A stretch of 37,808 bases of DNA from Chitinophaga pinensis (GTDB lineage Bacteria > Bacteroidota > Bacteroidia > UKL13-3): contig CAMAWM010000021.1 of NCBI GenBank assembly GCA_945861965.1, positions 1 through 37,808 of the forward strand. The letters run 5' to 3'. The position numbers and the translations under genes are program-made. This document shows, one piece after another, positions 27,128-34,836 of this stretch. How positions within the stretch are numbered: position 1 is the first letter of the stretch; each line of letters opens with the position of its first letter. The notes under the pieces were generated by a model. That model was not told the DNA's origin, ran no database searches, and saw only the letters and a list, made by a program, of their open reading frames with translations.

Positions 27128-29104
27128 ATGAAAAAGTCCCTGACATTATTTTTGGTTTTATGTGTCGTTGCTTTTTTTAATTACTTCTGCAATTTACAGT
27201 CAAATTCCGATGCCAATAAAAGTGAATATTTAAATCACAATGACACGGTAAAGTATGTTGGAATGCAACAATGCCGTTCATGTCATGAAGATAAATATAA
27301 AACATTTATCGAAACGGGCATGGGAAAATCTTTTGACATTGCATCAAAAAGCAAATCGTCTGCTGATTTTTCAACCCATCAAATTGTGTACGATAAATTT
27401 CGCGATTTTTATTATGCGCCAATATTAAAAAACGATTCCTTGTATGTTTTCGAATTTCGTTTGTTTGGTAAAGACACAATTTATAAACGCTTTGAAAAAG
27501 TTGATTTTATAATTGGTTCTGGACAACATACCAACTCGCATTTTACAAATGTTAACGGATATTTATTTCAATTGCCTTTAACTTGGTACGCACAAAAAAA
27601 GCGTTGGGATTTGCCACCTGGTTATGAAAACAATCACAACGTTAGATTTAATAGAAGTATCGAATTTGAGTGCATGAGTTGTCATAATGCAATGCCAACA
27701 GTTGCCGATTTTACATCAAATAAATTCATGCAAGTTCCAAATGGAATTGATTGCGAAAGATGCCATGGTCCTGGCGAATTGCATGTAAAAGAAAAGTTGG
27801 CGGGCAATAAAGTAGATACAGCAAACGAAATAGATTATACCATTGTAAACCCGCGAAAATTAAGTTGGGAAAGACAGATTGATGTTTGTCAACGATGCCA
27901 TTTGCAAGGCAATGCGGTATTGAAAGATGGAAAATCCTTTAATGATTTTCGTCCTGGAATGAAACTGAGTGATTATTGGGAAGTTTACATGCCAAAACAA
28001 AAAGATTCGGAGGATGAATTTATTATGGCAAGCCATGCTCAGCGTTTGCAAATGAGCAAATGTTTTATTGAATCAAATAAAAAGGAAAATACGAACTCGA
28101 ATAAATTTGCAACATTCAATTTAACTTGTGTAAGCTGTCATAATCCACATATAAGTGTGAAATTGACAAGCAATCAAGTTTTCAATAATGCATGTATGAA
28201 ATGCCATGACAACAAAAATATTCAATCGTGTAATGAAAAGTCAGTTGTCAAATTAATTAGTAAATCATCAGAGAAAAAAAATATTGAAAATGTAAACTGT
28301 GTTAATTGTCATATGCCAAAATCAGGAACAATTGATATTCCACACGTAACGGTACACGATCATTGGATTCGTAAAAATAGTAATAAGCATAAAATGGATA
28401 ATGCTAAAGAATTTATCGCTTTGTATTGCATTAATAATTCAAATATAAATGAGATTTCAAAAGCAAAAGCATACCTCAGTTATTATGAAAAATTTGAACA
28501 AAAAAATGAATTGCTTGATAGTGCAGATTTGTTTTTAACTTTAAATAAAAAAAATGGGAGTCTTAATTTTGACACAAGAATTCATTTAGCATTTTTGAAA
28601 AATAAATTTGAAAATATAATTGAATTCGTAAAAAATAATAATAAAACTGAAATTAATAACGCGTGGACTTCTTATCGTATTGGTCAATCTTTTCAGTATG
28701 CAAGCAAGTTTATTGAAGCAGAATTGTATTACAAAAATGCAATTCGAATTTCGCCAGAAAGTTATTTGTTTTACGACAAACTTGCTTCGGTTTTGATACA
28801 ACAGGGTAGGATAGAAGATGCCATTTTGCAATTGAATATATCATTACAAAAAAATCCAAAACAAGAAAGTGCGTTAACTAATTTGGGATATGCTTTTATG
28901 TTAAAATCGGATACGAAAAATGCGAAAAAATATTACGAAATGGCTTTGAGTTTAAATCCAGACCACGAACAAGCATTATTAAATATGGTTGGATTGTTTA
29001 TTTATTTAAACGATACAAAATCAGCCAAAATTTATTTATTAAAAGTTAGAAAACGAAATGATTTAAACAATGAGGCAATGAATGCAATAAAACTCTTGCA
29101 ATAA
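27128..29104 (+). CDS. Exported seven-haem c-type cytochrome with TPR domain
   Basis: 658 residues. A hydrophobic N-terminal segment (3-20) precedes Cys21 in NYFC, a poor lipobox, so it is either an ordinary signal sequence or a lipoprotein. Seven CxxCH haem-binding motifs start at C49, C182, C209, C254, C334, C356 and C391. The spacing is wide, as in multihaem proteins of the cytochrome c554/nitrite-reductase-like class. Residues from about 510 to the end are TPR repeats (YYKNAIRISPES, AILQLNISLQKNP, YYEMALSLNPDH), a protein-binding scaffold. Likely periplasmic electron transfer within a complex; no partner oxidoreductase is visible here. Confidence 0.88.
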   Translation: MKKSLTLFLVLCVVAFFNYFCNLQSNSDANKSEYLNHNDTVKYVGMQQCRSCHEDKYKTFIETGMGKSFDIASKSKSSADFSTHQIVYDKFRDFYYAPILKNDSLYVFEFRLFGKDTIYKRFEKVDFIIGSGQHTNSHFTNVNGYLFQLPLTWYAQKKRWDLPPGYENNHNVRFNRSIEFECMSCHNAMPTVADFTSNKFMQVPNGIDCERCHGPGELHVKEKLAGNKVDTANEIDYTIVNPRKLSWERQIDVCQRCHLQGNAVLKDGKSFNDFRPGMKLSDYWEVYMPKQKDSEDEFIMASHAQRLQMSKCFIESNKKENTNSNKFATFNLTCVSCHNPHISVKLTSNQVFNNACMKCHDNKNIQSCNEKSVVKLISKSSEKKNIENVNCVNCHMPKSGTIDIPHVTVHDHWIRKNSNKHKMDNAKEFIALYCINNSNINEISKAKAYLSYYEKFEQKNELLDSADLFLTLNKKNGSLNFDTRIHLAFLKNKFENIIEFVKNNNKTEINNAWTSYRIGQSFQYASKFIEAELYYKNAIRISPESYLFYDKLASVLIQQGRIEDAILQLNISLQKNPKQESALTNLGYAFMLKSDTKNAKKYYEMALSLNPDHEQALLNMVGLFIYLNDTKSAKIYLLKVRKRNDLNNEAMNAIKLLQ

Positions 29105-29184
29105 AAATAAAATGTTTTTATTGGCAAATTTCATGTAATATGTAACAATTTAACAAATTCAAACTTGCTTAAACAGAAATATAG

Positions 29185-29577
29185 TTAATTATCTTTTTTA
29201 TCCTTAATTAGTTTTAATAATTCATTTTGAAATGCACTTGTTTGAGTGATTTGTCTCTCAATTAACTGAAATATTTTGTTTTGATTTTTAATTAATTCTT
29301 CTCCAATATTTTGATTTTGTTGATTATTTATAATGTTACTATTTGAATTATCATTGAATGTTTTTAAGTAATTTATTTTATTGTCAAATTGCTCAACAGA
29401 TTCTCTTGATATATTAAGTATATGTAAAATCTTATCTACTCGTTCTTCTGTAAGTTTTGTTTCATTTCTTTCTAGGCGTGAGTATGTAGATTCATCCATT
29501 TCTAGCCTAGATGCCATATCCTTTATAGGAATATGCTTTAATTGTCTAATTGTTCTGATTTTATTGCCTGTAATCAT
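29185..29577 (-). CDS. XRE-family transcriptional regulator with helical tail
   Basis: 130 residues. The N-terminal 57 residues are a lambda-repressor-like helix-turn-helix: IRTIRQLKHIPIKDMASRLEMDESTYSRLERNE, with the recognition helix near MDESTYSRLE. The rest is Asn/Gln-rich (NSNSNIINNQQNQNIGEE) followed by an amphipathic helix that could dimerise (KIFQLIERQITQTSAFQNEL). It is divergent from the small secreted protein at 29682. A perfect palindrome directly abuts its start codon, so it probably represses itself and may control the divergent genes. Targets are not shown by sequence alone. Confidence 0.85.
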   Translation of the reverse strand: MITGNKIRTIRQLKHIPIKDMASRLEMDESTYSRLERNETKLTEERVDKILHILNISRESVEQFDNKINYLKTFNDNSNSNIINNQQNQNIGEELIKNQNKIFQLIERQITQTSAFQNELLKLIKDKKDN

Positions 29578-29596
29578 AACTTTAAAAATTAAAGTT
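29578..29596. promoter_or_regulatory. Palindromic operator candidate at the XRE start
   Basis: AACTTTAA and TTAAAGTT form a perfect 8-bp inverted repeat with a 3-nt AAA centre, ending exactly at the base before the XRE start codon. On the minus strand a partial -7 box, ATAATTTG (29598-29605), lies just upstream, so the palindrome covers the expected transcription start. That is where an autorepressor would bind. Confidence 0.55.
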
Positions 29597-29681
29597 GCAA
29601 ATTATGCATAAAAAAGTTTAAAAATGCTTTGAAAAATATAATTGATGTAATAATATTTGAATTCCTAATTAATTAAACACA

Positions 29682-29993
29682 ATGAAAGAATTATTAAAGT
29701 TGAAAACAATACAAGTGTGGGTTGTATTAAGCATTTGTTTAATTCAGGCAAATCAAGTTTATTCTCGGGTTACCTTTCACTATGGCACTGCTGTAATTAC
29801 ATGGGTACATACTTCTGATGGTAGATTAACTGGTACATTACGTTGCCCAGGTACTGGTTATTGTTATGCAAATTATGGTGACAGGATGTGGATTTATGGT
29901 TATCAAATTTGGGTAACGGCTAGTCCAGTATTACCTGATGACCCAGATACTCCAGAAAATGAGGAGGTAATTGACATAACGGTAATTGAATGA
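29682..29993 (+). CDS. Small secreted two-cysteine protein of unknown function
   Basis: 103 residues. Residues 1-28 are a signal peptide (MKELLKLKTIQVWVVLSICL, cleavage likely after QVYS). The mature part, about 75 residues, is rich in Tyr, Trp and Gly and has just two cysteines, C55 and C61, in RCPGTGYCYANYG. These could form a disulfide loop. The C-terminus is acidic (DDPDTPENEEVID). I do not recognise the family. It resembles in plan the small exported Cys-containing peptides that Bacteroidota often encode beside propeller or thioredoxin-like proteins, but no conserved leader such as NVEALA is visible. The next gene, 86 nt downstream, encodes an exported CxxC protein. Confidence 0.6.
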   Translation: MKELLKLKTIQVWVVLSICLIQANQVYSRVTFHYGTAVITWVHTSDGRLTGTLRCPGTGYCYANYGDRMWIYGYQIWVTASPVLPDDPDTPENEEVIDITVIE

Positions 29994-30041
29994 ACCTACT
30001 TTTAAAAGATTATTTTTAATTGCAAACTGCCCTAATAATAT

Positions 30042-30067
30042 CTTACAACGCTTAATTTTATTGTAAG
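30042..30067 (+). promoter_or_regulatory. Inverted repeat before the exported CxxC protein gene
   Basis: CTTACAA (30042-30048) and TTGTAAG (30061-30067) are perfect reverse complements with a 12-nt spacer. The right arm runs into AGACTTTG (30069-30076), a partial -7 box that ends 3 nt before the ATG at 30080. It could be an operator or a weak hairpin between the two genes. Confidence 0.4.
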
Positions 30068-30079
30068 AAGACTTTGAAT

Positions 30080-31534
30080 ATGAGAAAAATAATATTTTTA
30101 CTATTAACTTTATTTAGTTGCCTGCAAGCCATTGGCAATGATTTGGGTTATAAAATCTATGTGCGGCTAACTTTAAACGACTGCATAACGTGTTACCAAA
30201 AATTTCAGTATTTGGATAAATACAATAAAGATTTGTTTTTGGTTTTAGAAACAAAATATAAATTAAGACATGAAGAATTAATTAATGAAATCTTAAGATA
30301 TTGTTTACCTGACAATAAATTTATATACTCAGATTCCTTATTTAATATTTTAGATAGTAATACATTATCCACAGTTCATTTGTATAAAAACAAAACAGAG
30401 ATATTTAAATGTTATCTAAAAGATATTAACAAACTAATAAATAAATTAGAGAAATATATGTCTGTTAATAACGATACAATATTTTTCAATACACCACTAC
30501 CATATGATTTTGATTTCACCTTTTCGCCTAATAAAATTTATTTACAAGATAAAAAATTCAATTCTATAACAATTGTTCCTAGAGATGGTAAATCAAATTC
30601 AACAACAATAAAACCTTTAAATAGGCTGCCAAATATTATTATCAATAAATTTAATCGTGGAGATACAACTAAATTTCACAAAATCAATGAATATTATCGT
30701 AGTAGAAACTTAAAAATGCCAAATAGGTTTGAATCATTTTTTGTGGATAACAATGATACACTATTTGTAACTACTTACACAGAACAGTTTGAGCTATTCA
30801 AAAGTGGGCCTATGATGATTGATACTGGATTGTATCCTGTTATTGGTCTTGTAAAAATATATAATGGGCAATTTGTATCTATTGAGCCTATAATAATTTC
30901 TTTATTGAAAGATAATTATTTCATTAATCATTTTTGTTTTTATTACTCTAATGAGTTTAAGTTATTTTCATTAGGTAAAAGTGCAACAGGCTTTAATACT
31001 CCGACTCCCCAATATAATAAAAATGAAAAATACGTTTTTTTAACTACAGTTATAGACTCCAATGGTTACATATATAGAAAAAAAATATTGCCCTTTGAGT
31101 TATCCGATATTTATAAAAGAAATAAATTAGGTACAAATAATTACGCATCATTTGTTATCTCATATCCTTATTTAATGACTCAACTTAGCAGTACATTGTA
31201 TATTTTAAATGAAAATAAGATTGTACGACTTGATTTAGATACAGGTAATTCAACTTTCAATAATATTTATGAATTTGGTGCTAAAATTGAATTTGTGATT
31301 GTTGATATTCATAAAAGCAAAAATCTATTGAAAGTTATGTATTTTAAAAAAGATAAGTATTTTCAAGCTACTTTTGGGATTCCAAGATATAATAAATTAA
31401 GTGACGAGGCTATTTTTCCTGAATTTCTTAAAGATCATGATGAAATAAAACTTTCACCTAAGTTTGATGCTGATTCACATGTGTTATTCTTTCCAAAAAA
31501 ATGCAATTGTATAGTTAGAAAAGCGCTAAACTAA
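30080..31534 (+). CDS. Exported protein with N-terminal CxxC, possible thioredoxin-like plus propeller-like domains
   Basis: 484 residues from the ATG at 30080; a TTG two codons earlier sits inside the -7-like box and is rejected. The signal peptide covers about 1-19. Just after it, YVRLTLNDCITCYQKF carries a CxxC (C35, C38) at the end of a beta strand, the position of the redox site in thioredoxin folds; about residues 22-125 could be such a domain. The rest is strand-rich with recurring segments (KIYLQDKKFNSITIV, TLYILNENKIVRLDLDTGN), like beta-propeller blades. Near the C-terminus there is a CNC. I do not recognise the family. Probably cotranscribed with the two-cysteine protein upstream. 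Confidence 0.6.
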   Translation: MRKIIFLLLTLFSCLQAIGNDLGYKIYVRLTLNDCITCYQKFQYLDKYNKDLFLVLETKYKLRHEELINEILRYCLPDNKFIYSDSLFNILDSNTLSTVHLYKNKTEIFKCYLKDINKLINKLEKYMSVNNDTIFFNTPLPYDFDFTFSPNKIYLQDKKFNSITIVPRDGKSNSTTIKPLNRLPNIIINKFNRGDTTKFHKINEYYRSRNLKMPNRFESFFVDNNDTLFVTTYTEQFELFKSGPMMIDTGLYPVIGLVKIYNGQFVSIEPIIISLLKDNYFINHFCFYYSNEFKLFSLGKSATGFNTPTPQYNKNEKYVFLTTVIDSNGYIYRKKILPFELSDIYKRNKLGTNNYASFVISYPYLMTQLSSTLYILNENKIVRLDLDTGNSTFNNIYEFGAKIEFVIVDIHKSKNLLKVMYFKKDKYFQATFGIPRYNKLSDEAIFPEFLKDHDEIKLSPKFDADSHVLFFPKKCNCIVRKALN

Positions 31535-31574
31535 TTTTATAAAGTTTCCAGATTTCGTAAACGTGCCTCTGTAT

Positions 31575-32255
31575 CTATAACTTCTCACCCAAATTTGGTC
31601 TCCGTTTTTTTGTGCGCTCAATACTTTTTTCTAATTTCCATTCGTCAATTTTTTTTTCGTGTCCGCTTAATAAAATCTCTGGCACTTTCCAAGTTTTGTA
31701 TTCGGCTGGTCTTGTATAAACCGGAGGACTAATTAAATCGTCTTGAAACGAATCGCTCAATGCAGATGTTTCATCATTTAATACTCCTGGAATTAATCTG
31801 GCAATAGTATCAACTAGCACAACTGCTGCTGGCTCACCTCCAGAAAGCACATAATTGCCAATTGAAATTTCGGCACTGATTAAGTATTCTCTAACTCGCT
31901 CATCAATTCCTTTGTAATGGCCACATAATACTATCAGATTTTTTTTAAGTGATAAAGTATTTGCCATGTTTTGATTTAATAATTTACCATCTGGGCAAAG
32001 AAAAATTATTTCATCATACTCTCTTTCCAACTTTAATTTACTTATACAAAGATCAATTGGCTCAATCATCATCACCATTCCCGCACCTCCGCCAAAGGCA
32101 TAATCATCTGCATTTTTATGTTTCCCTTGTGCGTAATCGCGCACATTGTGCAAGTGTATTTCTAGTATATTTTTTTCTTGAGCTCTTTTTAATATTGAAT
32201 GCTCAAATGGGCTTTTGAGCAATTCGGGATGTAAGGTTAAAATATCAATTCTCAT
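31575..32255 (-). CDS. trmD: tRNA (guanine-N1)-methyltransferase TrmD
   Basis: Methylates G37 of tRNAs that read CNN codons, preventing frameshifting. The 226 residues show the SPOUT trefoil-knot motifs: [13 protein letters not shown] and [13 protein letters not shown], plus the N-terminal [11 protein letters not shown] and [13 protein letters not shown]. The C-terminal domain with [26 protein letters not shown] is complete. It is separated from rpsP-rimM and on the opposite strand. Its leader of about 28 nt begins after a minus-strand -7 box at 32284-32291. Confidence 0.97.
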   Translation of the reverse strand: MRIDILTLHPELLKSPFEHSILKRAQEKNILEIHLHNVRDYAQGKHKNADDYAFGGGAGMVMMIEPIDLCISKLKLEREYDEIIFLCPDGKLLNQNMANTLSLKKNLIVLCGHYKGIDERVREYLISAEISIGNYVLSGGEPAAVVLVDTIARLIPGVLNDETSALSDSFQDDLISPPVYTRPAEYKTWKVPEILLSGHEKKIDEWKLEKSIERTKKRRPNLGEKL

Positions 32256-32283
32256 AGTATGGTTTCAAGTTTATACCTTTATA

Positions 32284-32311
32284 CAAACTTAAAATTATAT
32301 TTATAAATTTG
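32284..32311. promoter_or_regulatory. Back-to-back promoters between trmD and the barrel-like gene
   Basis: On the minus strand TAAGTTTG (complement of 32284-32291) is an exact TAnnTTTG box for trmD. On the plus strand TAAATTTG (32304-32311) is another exact box and ends 4 nt before the ATG at 32316. Only 12 nt separate them, so the two polymerase footprints must compete. Clear -33 TTG elements are not seen for either. Confidence 0.55.
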
Positions 32312-32315
32312 AGTA

Positions 32316-32927
32316 ATGAAAAAGTGTTTTCTTTTGTTGCTTTTTATCAAACTTGATTTTTTTGCAATTGCTCAGCAAAACAATACGTCATCAAATTATG
32401 TTAAAGCAAAATACATTAAATACAATGCATTTGGAATGGGCGCAATGCCTTATAAAGACTTGATGTTTGGTGGCAATCATATTTTTTATCGTAAGATTGG
32501 ATTTTGCATTTCGTATAGAGCTGGAATTCGTGATTTATTAGAGCCGAAATATATTTCGGACATACCCTACGCTAAATTAGTACAATCACAAATTAACACC
32601 TCAACAGGCAACACGCTTTCTACTTATGCATTTTCTGTTGTTCCTGGATTTGCTTATGCATTGACCAAAAAAATCCCGATTTATGGAGGTGTAGGAATTG
32701 TTAAAAACAGACATTATTCTGAATTTATAAATACAATTGATAGCAGCACCGCTTGGGCTGAAAATACAAATTTATCGAATTTGCAACTTACTTTTACTGC
32801 AGGTATTTTTATTCCGCTTTTTTGGAGAGTAGTATTAAATGTTGCTTATGATCATGCTCCGCAAACCGTTTTTATTGGACTTACGATTCGCTCATGGGAT
32901 GCTTACGAGGATTTAGATTTGTATTAA
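32316..32927 (+). CDS. Outer-membrane beta-barrel-like protein, uncharacterised
   Basis: 203 residues with a signal peptide (1-19, ending FAIAQ). The mature part has alternating hydrophobic strands with glycine and aromatic residues (NAFGMGAMPYKDLMFGG, FCISYRAGIRDLL, YALTKKIPIYGGVGIVKNR, RVVLNVAYDHAPQTVFIGLTIR), the look of a small outer-membrane barrel. It does not end in the usual aromatic residue but in DLDLY, whose last residue is Tyr. No named family recognised. It has its own promoter with almost no leader. The HAD protein follows after 46 nt, with its own promoter. Confidence 0.65.
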   Translation: MKKCFLLLLFIKLDFFAIAQQNNTSSNYVKAKYIKYNAFGMGAMPYKDLMFGGNHIFYRKIGFCISYRAGIRDLLEPKYISDIPYAKLVQSQINTSTGNTLSTYAFSVVPGFAYALTKKIPIYGGVGIVKNRHYSEFINTIDSSTAWAENTNLSNLQLTFTAGIFIPLFWRVVLNVAYDHAPQTVFIGLTIRSWDAYEDLDLY

Positions 32928-32961
32928 TTTTTCTCATAATGTTTACTTTCATAACTAAATG

Positions 32962-32969
32962 TATTTTTG
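32962..32969 (+). promoter_or_regulatory. -7 box 4 nt before the HAD gene
   Basis: TATTTTTG is an exact TAnnTTTG box ending 4 nt before the ATG at 32974. A -33 TTG is not evident. Confidence 0.5.
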
Positions 32970-32973
32970 AACA

Positions 32974-33672
32974 ATGAATCAAACCGAAGCTATTTTTACA
33001 CAAATTGGTGGAGTATTTTCAACTCCAGCTCAAACTATAACAAGTAAACTTAAAACAATTAAAGCGTTTATTTTTGATTGGGATGGTGTGTTTAACAATG
33101 CAACAAAAAACGAAAACAAGAGCAGTACATTTAACGAAGTTGATAGCATGGGAACTAATTTACTTCGTTACAATTATTTTTTTCGTAATCAACAATTGCC
33201 AGCAACAGCAATAATCTCGGGAGAAAAAAACGAAATGGCATTTTATTTTTCGCAGCGCGAGCATTTTAATTCATCGTACTATAAAATTCCACATAAAATT
33301 ATTGCAGCCGAACATTTTTGTCAATTGAAAAATATTTTGCTCGAAGAAGTTTGTTTTGTTTTTGATGATGTTTTGGATTTGTCGCTTGCTGAAAAATGCG
33401 GAATCAGAATTTTAATTAACCGAAAAGCAAATCCATTGTTTTCAAATTATGTTGTTAAAAACAATTTGGTTGATTATGTAACCTCAAGCGAAAGTGGAAA
33501 TTTTGCAGTGCGCGAAGCCTGCGAAATGTTGATAGGATTGACTGGAAGCTACGATGATATTTTAAGTGAACGAACTAAATTCAGTAAAAACTATTCGGAT
33601 TATTTTAATCAAAGACAATCTGTCGAAACAAAAAATTATACAATGAGCAATGAGAAAATAATTGAAGGGTAA
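32974..33672 (+). CDS. KdsC-like HAD-superfamily protein
   Basis: 232 residues. HAD motif I is FDWDGV with the nucleophile/acid pair D35 and D37; motif II is the Ser in IISGEK (S82); motif IV is FDDVLD (D131, D132). The C-terminal segment SSESGNFAVREACEMLIG closely follows the KdsC signature GGxGAVREVCExIL, so it belongs with the C0-type (capless) KdsC phosphatases that act on KDO-8-phosphate-type sugars. However, motif III, a DK in KdsC, reads AAEHFCQL here, and the usual GDD is FDD. No KdsD or KdsA gene is nearby. A sugar-phosphate phosphatase is likely by family, but activity and substrate are uncertain. Confidence 0.75.
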   Translation: MNQTEAIFTQIGGVFSTPAQTITSKLKTIKAFIFDWDGVFNNATKNENKSSTFNEVDSMGTNLLRYNYFFRNQQLPATAIISGEKNEMAFYFSQREHFNSSYYKIPHKIIAAEHFCQLKNILLEEVCFVFDDVLDLSLAEKCGIRILINRKANPLFSNYVVKNNLVDYVTSSESGNFAVREACEMLIGLTGSYDDILSERTKFSKNYSDYFNQRQSVETKNYTMSNEKIIEG

Positions 33673-33690
33673 AATCTTTTCAATTGTTTT

Positions 33691-34812
33691 TTAATGAAAA
33701 TATTCTCTCATTCTTTCAAAAAATCCTTTATCATTTTTTCCTGGGTTTGGTTTAAAATTCTCCGAATTGCGAAGTTTTTCTAAAATTAATTTTTCTTCGT
33801 TGTTTAATTTTTGAGGAGTCCAAACATTGATATGTATAAGTTGATCGCCTTTGTAATTGTTATTCAACTCAGGCAAGCCTTTTCCTCGAAGTCGTAAAAT
33901 TTTTCCGGCATGTGTTCCAGCATCTATTTTAACTTTTACTTTTCCGTCAACAGTTGGAACTTCAATACTTGTTCCTAAAGCAACATCAGCAAAATTTATA
34001 TGCAAATCATAAACTATATTATTGCCATCTCGTTTTAAAACTGGATCTTCTATTTCTTCTATTAAAATAATTAAATCGCCAGCTGGTCCTCCCATTGGTC
34101 CAGAATTTCCTTTCCCGCTCATACTAAGTTGCATTCCGTTTGATACGCCAGCTGGTATATTAACGGTTGCAATATCTTCTTTGCTAACCAAACCATCCTG
34201 AGCAACGCCAGAAGGACGCTTGCCTAATGTTTTTCCACTTCCACCGCACGAAGAACAAGCAGCAGTAGTTGCCATTTGTCCCAAAAAAGTTTGTTGTACC
34301 CTTCTAATTTGTCCTGTTCCGCGACAAGTATTACATGTTTCAAACGAAACCCCTTCAGCTAAAATTTGACGGTTGTACTTTAATTTTTTTTCAACGCCTT
34401 TTGCGATATCATTTAAAGTTAAGCTAACGCGAAGTCTAATATTGCTTCCTCTTACGCCTCTGCCTTGGCTTCTTCCACCACCTCCACCAAAAAATGATTC
34501 AAAAGGATTTCCATCGCCAAACACATCGCCAAAATTTGAAAAGATGTCTTCCATATTCATGTGGCCGCCACTATATCCGCTTGCTCCACTCATTCCTTTA
34601 TGGCCAAATCGATCAAATTGTGCGCGTTTTTGCGAGTCGCTTAATACTTCGTATGCCTCGGCTGCTTCTTTAAATTTTTCTTCTGATTCTAAATTCCCTT
34701 GATTTTTATCTGGGTGATATTTTATCGCCATTTGACGATACGCTTTTTTCAAATCCGTTTCAGAGACATTTTTACTAACGCCTAATATTTCATAATAATC
34801 TCTTTTTGCCAT
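33691..34812 (-). CDS. dnaJ: Chaperone DnaJ lacking one zinc-binding site
   Basis: Hsp40 co-chaperone that delivers substrates to DnaK and stimulates its ATPase. The 373 residues contain the J domain with HPD (33-35), a Gly/Phe-rich linker (about 70-120) and two C-terminal substrate-binding domains. Class I DnaJ has four CxxCxGxG motifs; here only two are present, CNTCRGTG (160-167) and CSSCGGSG (186-193), equivalent to motifs 2 and 3 (zinc site 2). Where motifs 1 and 4 should be, the sequence reads RQILAEGVSFE and KRPSGVAQDGLV with no cysteine, so zinc site 1 is lost. It lies 67 nt downstream of grpE. Confidence 0.93.
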   Translation of the reverse strand: MAKRDYYEILGVSKNVSETDLKKAYRQMAIKYHPDKNQGNLESEEKFKEAAEAYEVLSDSQKRAQFDRFGHKGMSGASGYSGGHMNMEDIFSNFGDVFGDGNPFESFFGGGGGRSQGRGVRGSNIRLRVSLTLNDIAKGVEKKLKYNRQILAEGVSFETCNTCRGTGQIRRVQQTFLGQMATTAACSSCGGSGKTLGKRPSGVAQDGLVSKEDIATVNIPAGVSNGMQLSMSGKGNSGPMGGPAGDLIILIEEIEDPVLKRDGNNIVYDLHINFADVALGTSIEVPTVDGKVKVKIDAGTHAGKILRLRGKGLPELNNNYKGDQLIHINVWTPQKLNNEEKLILEKLRNSENFKPNPGKNDKGFFERMREYFH

Positions 34813-34836
34813 AAACTAATTTTCAAAATTTTTAAA

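Noticed and set aside
29105-29681. Toxin-antitoxin reading of the XRE gene and small ORF
   Set aside because: The genes are divergent and the small product has a signal peptide, unlike a cytoplasmic toxin paired with an XRE antitoxin.
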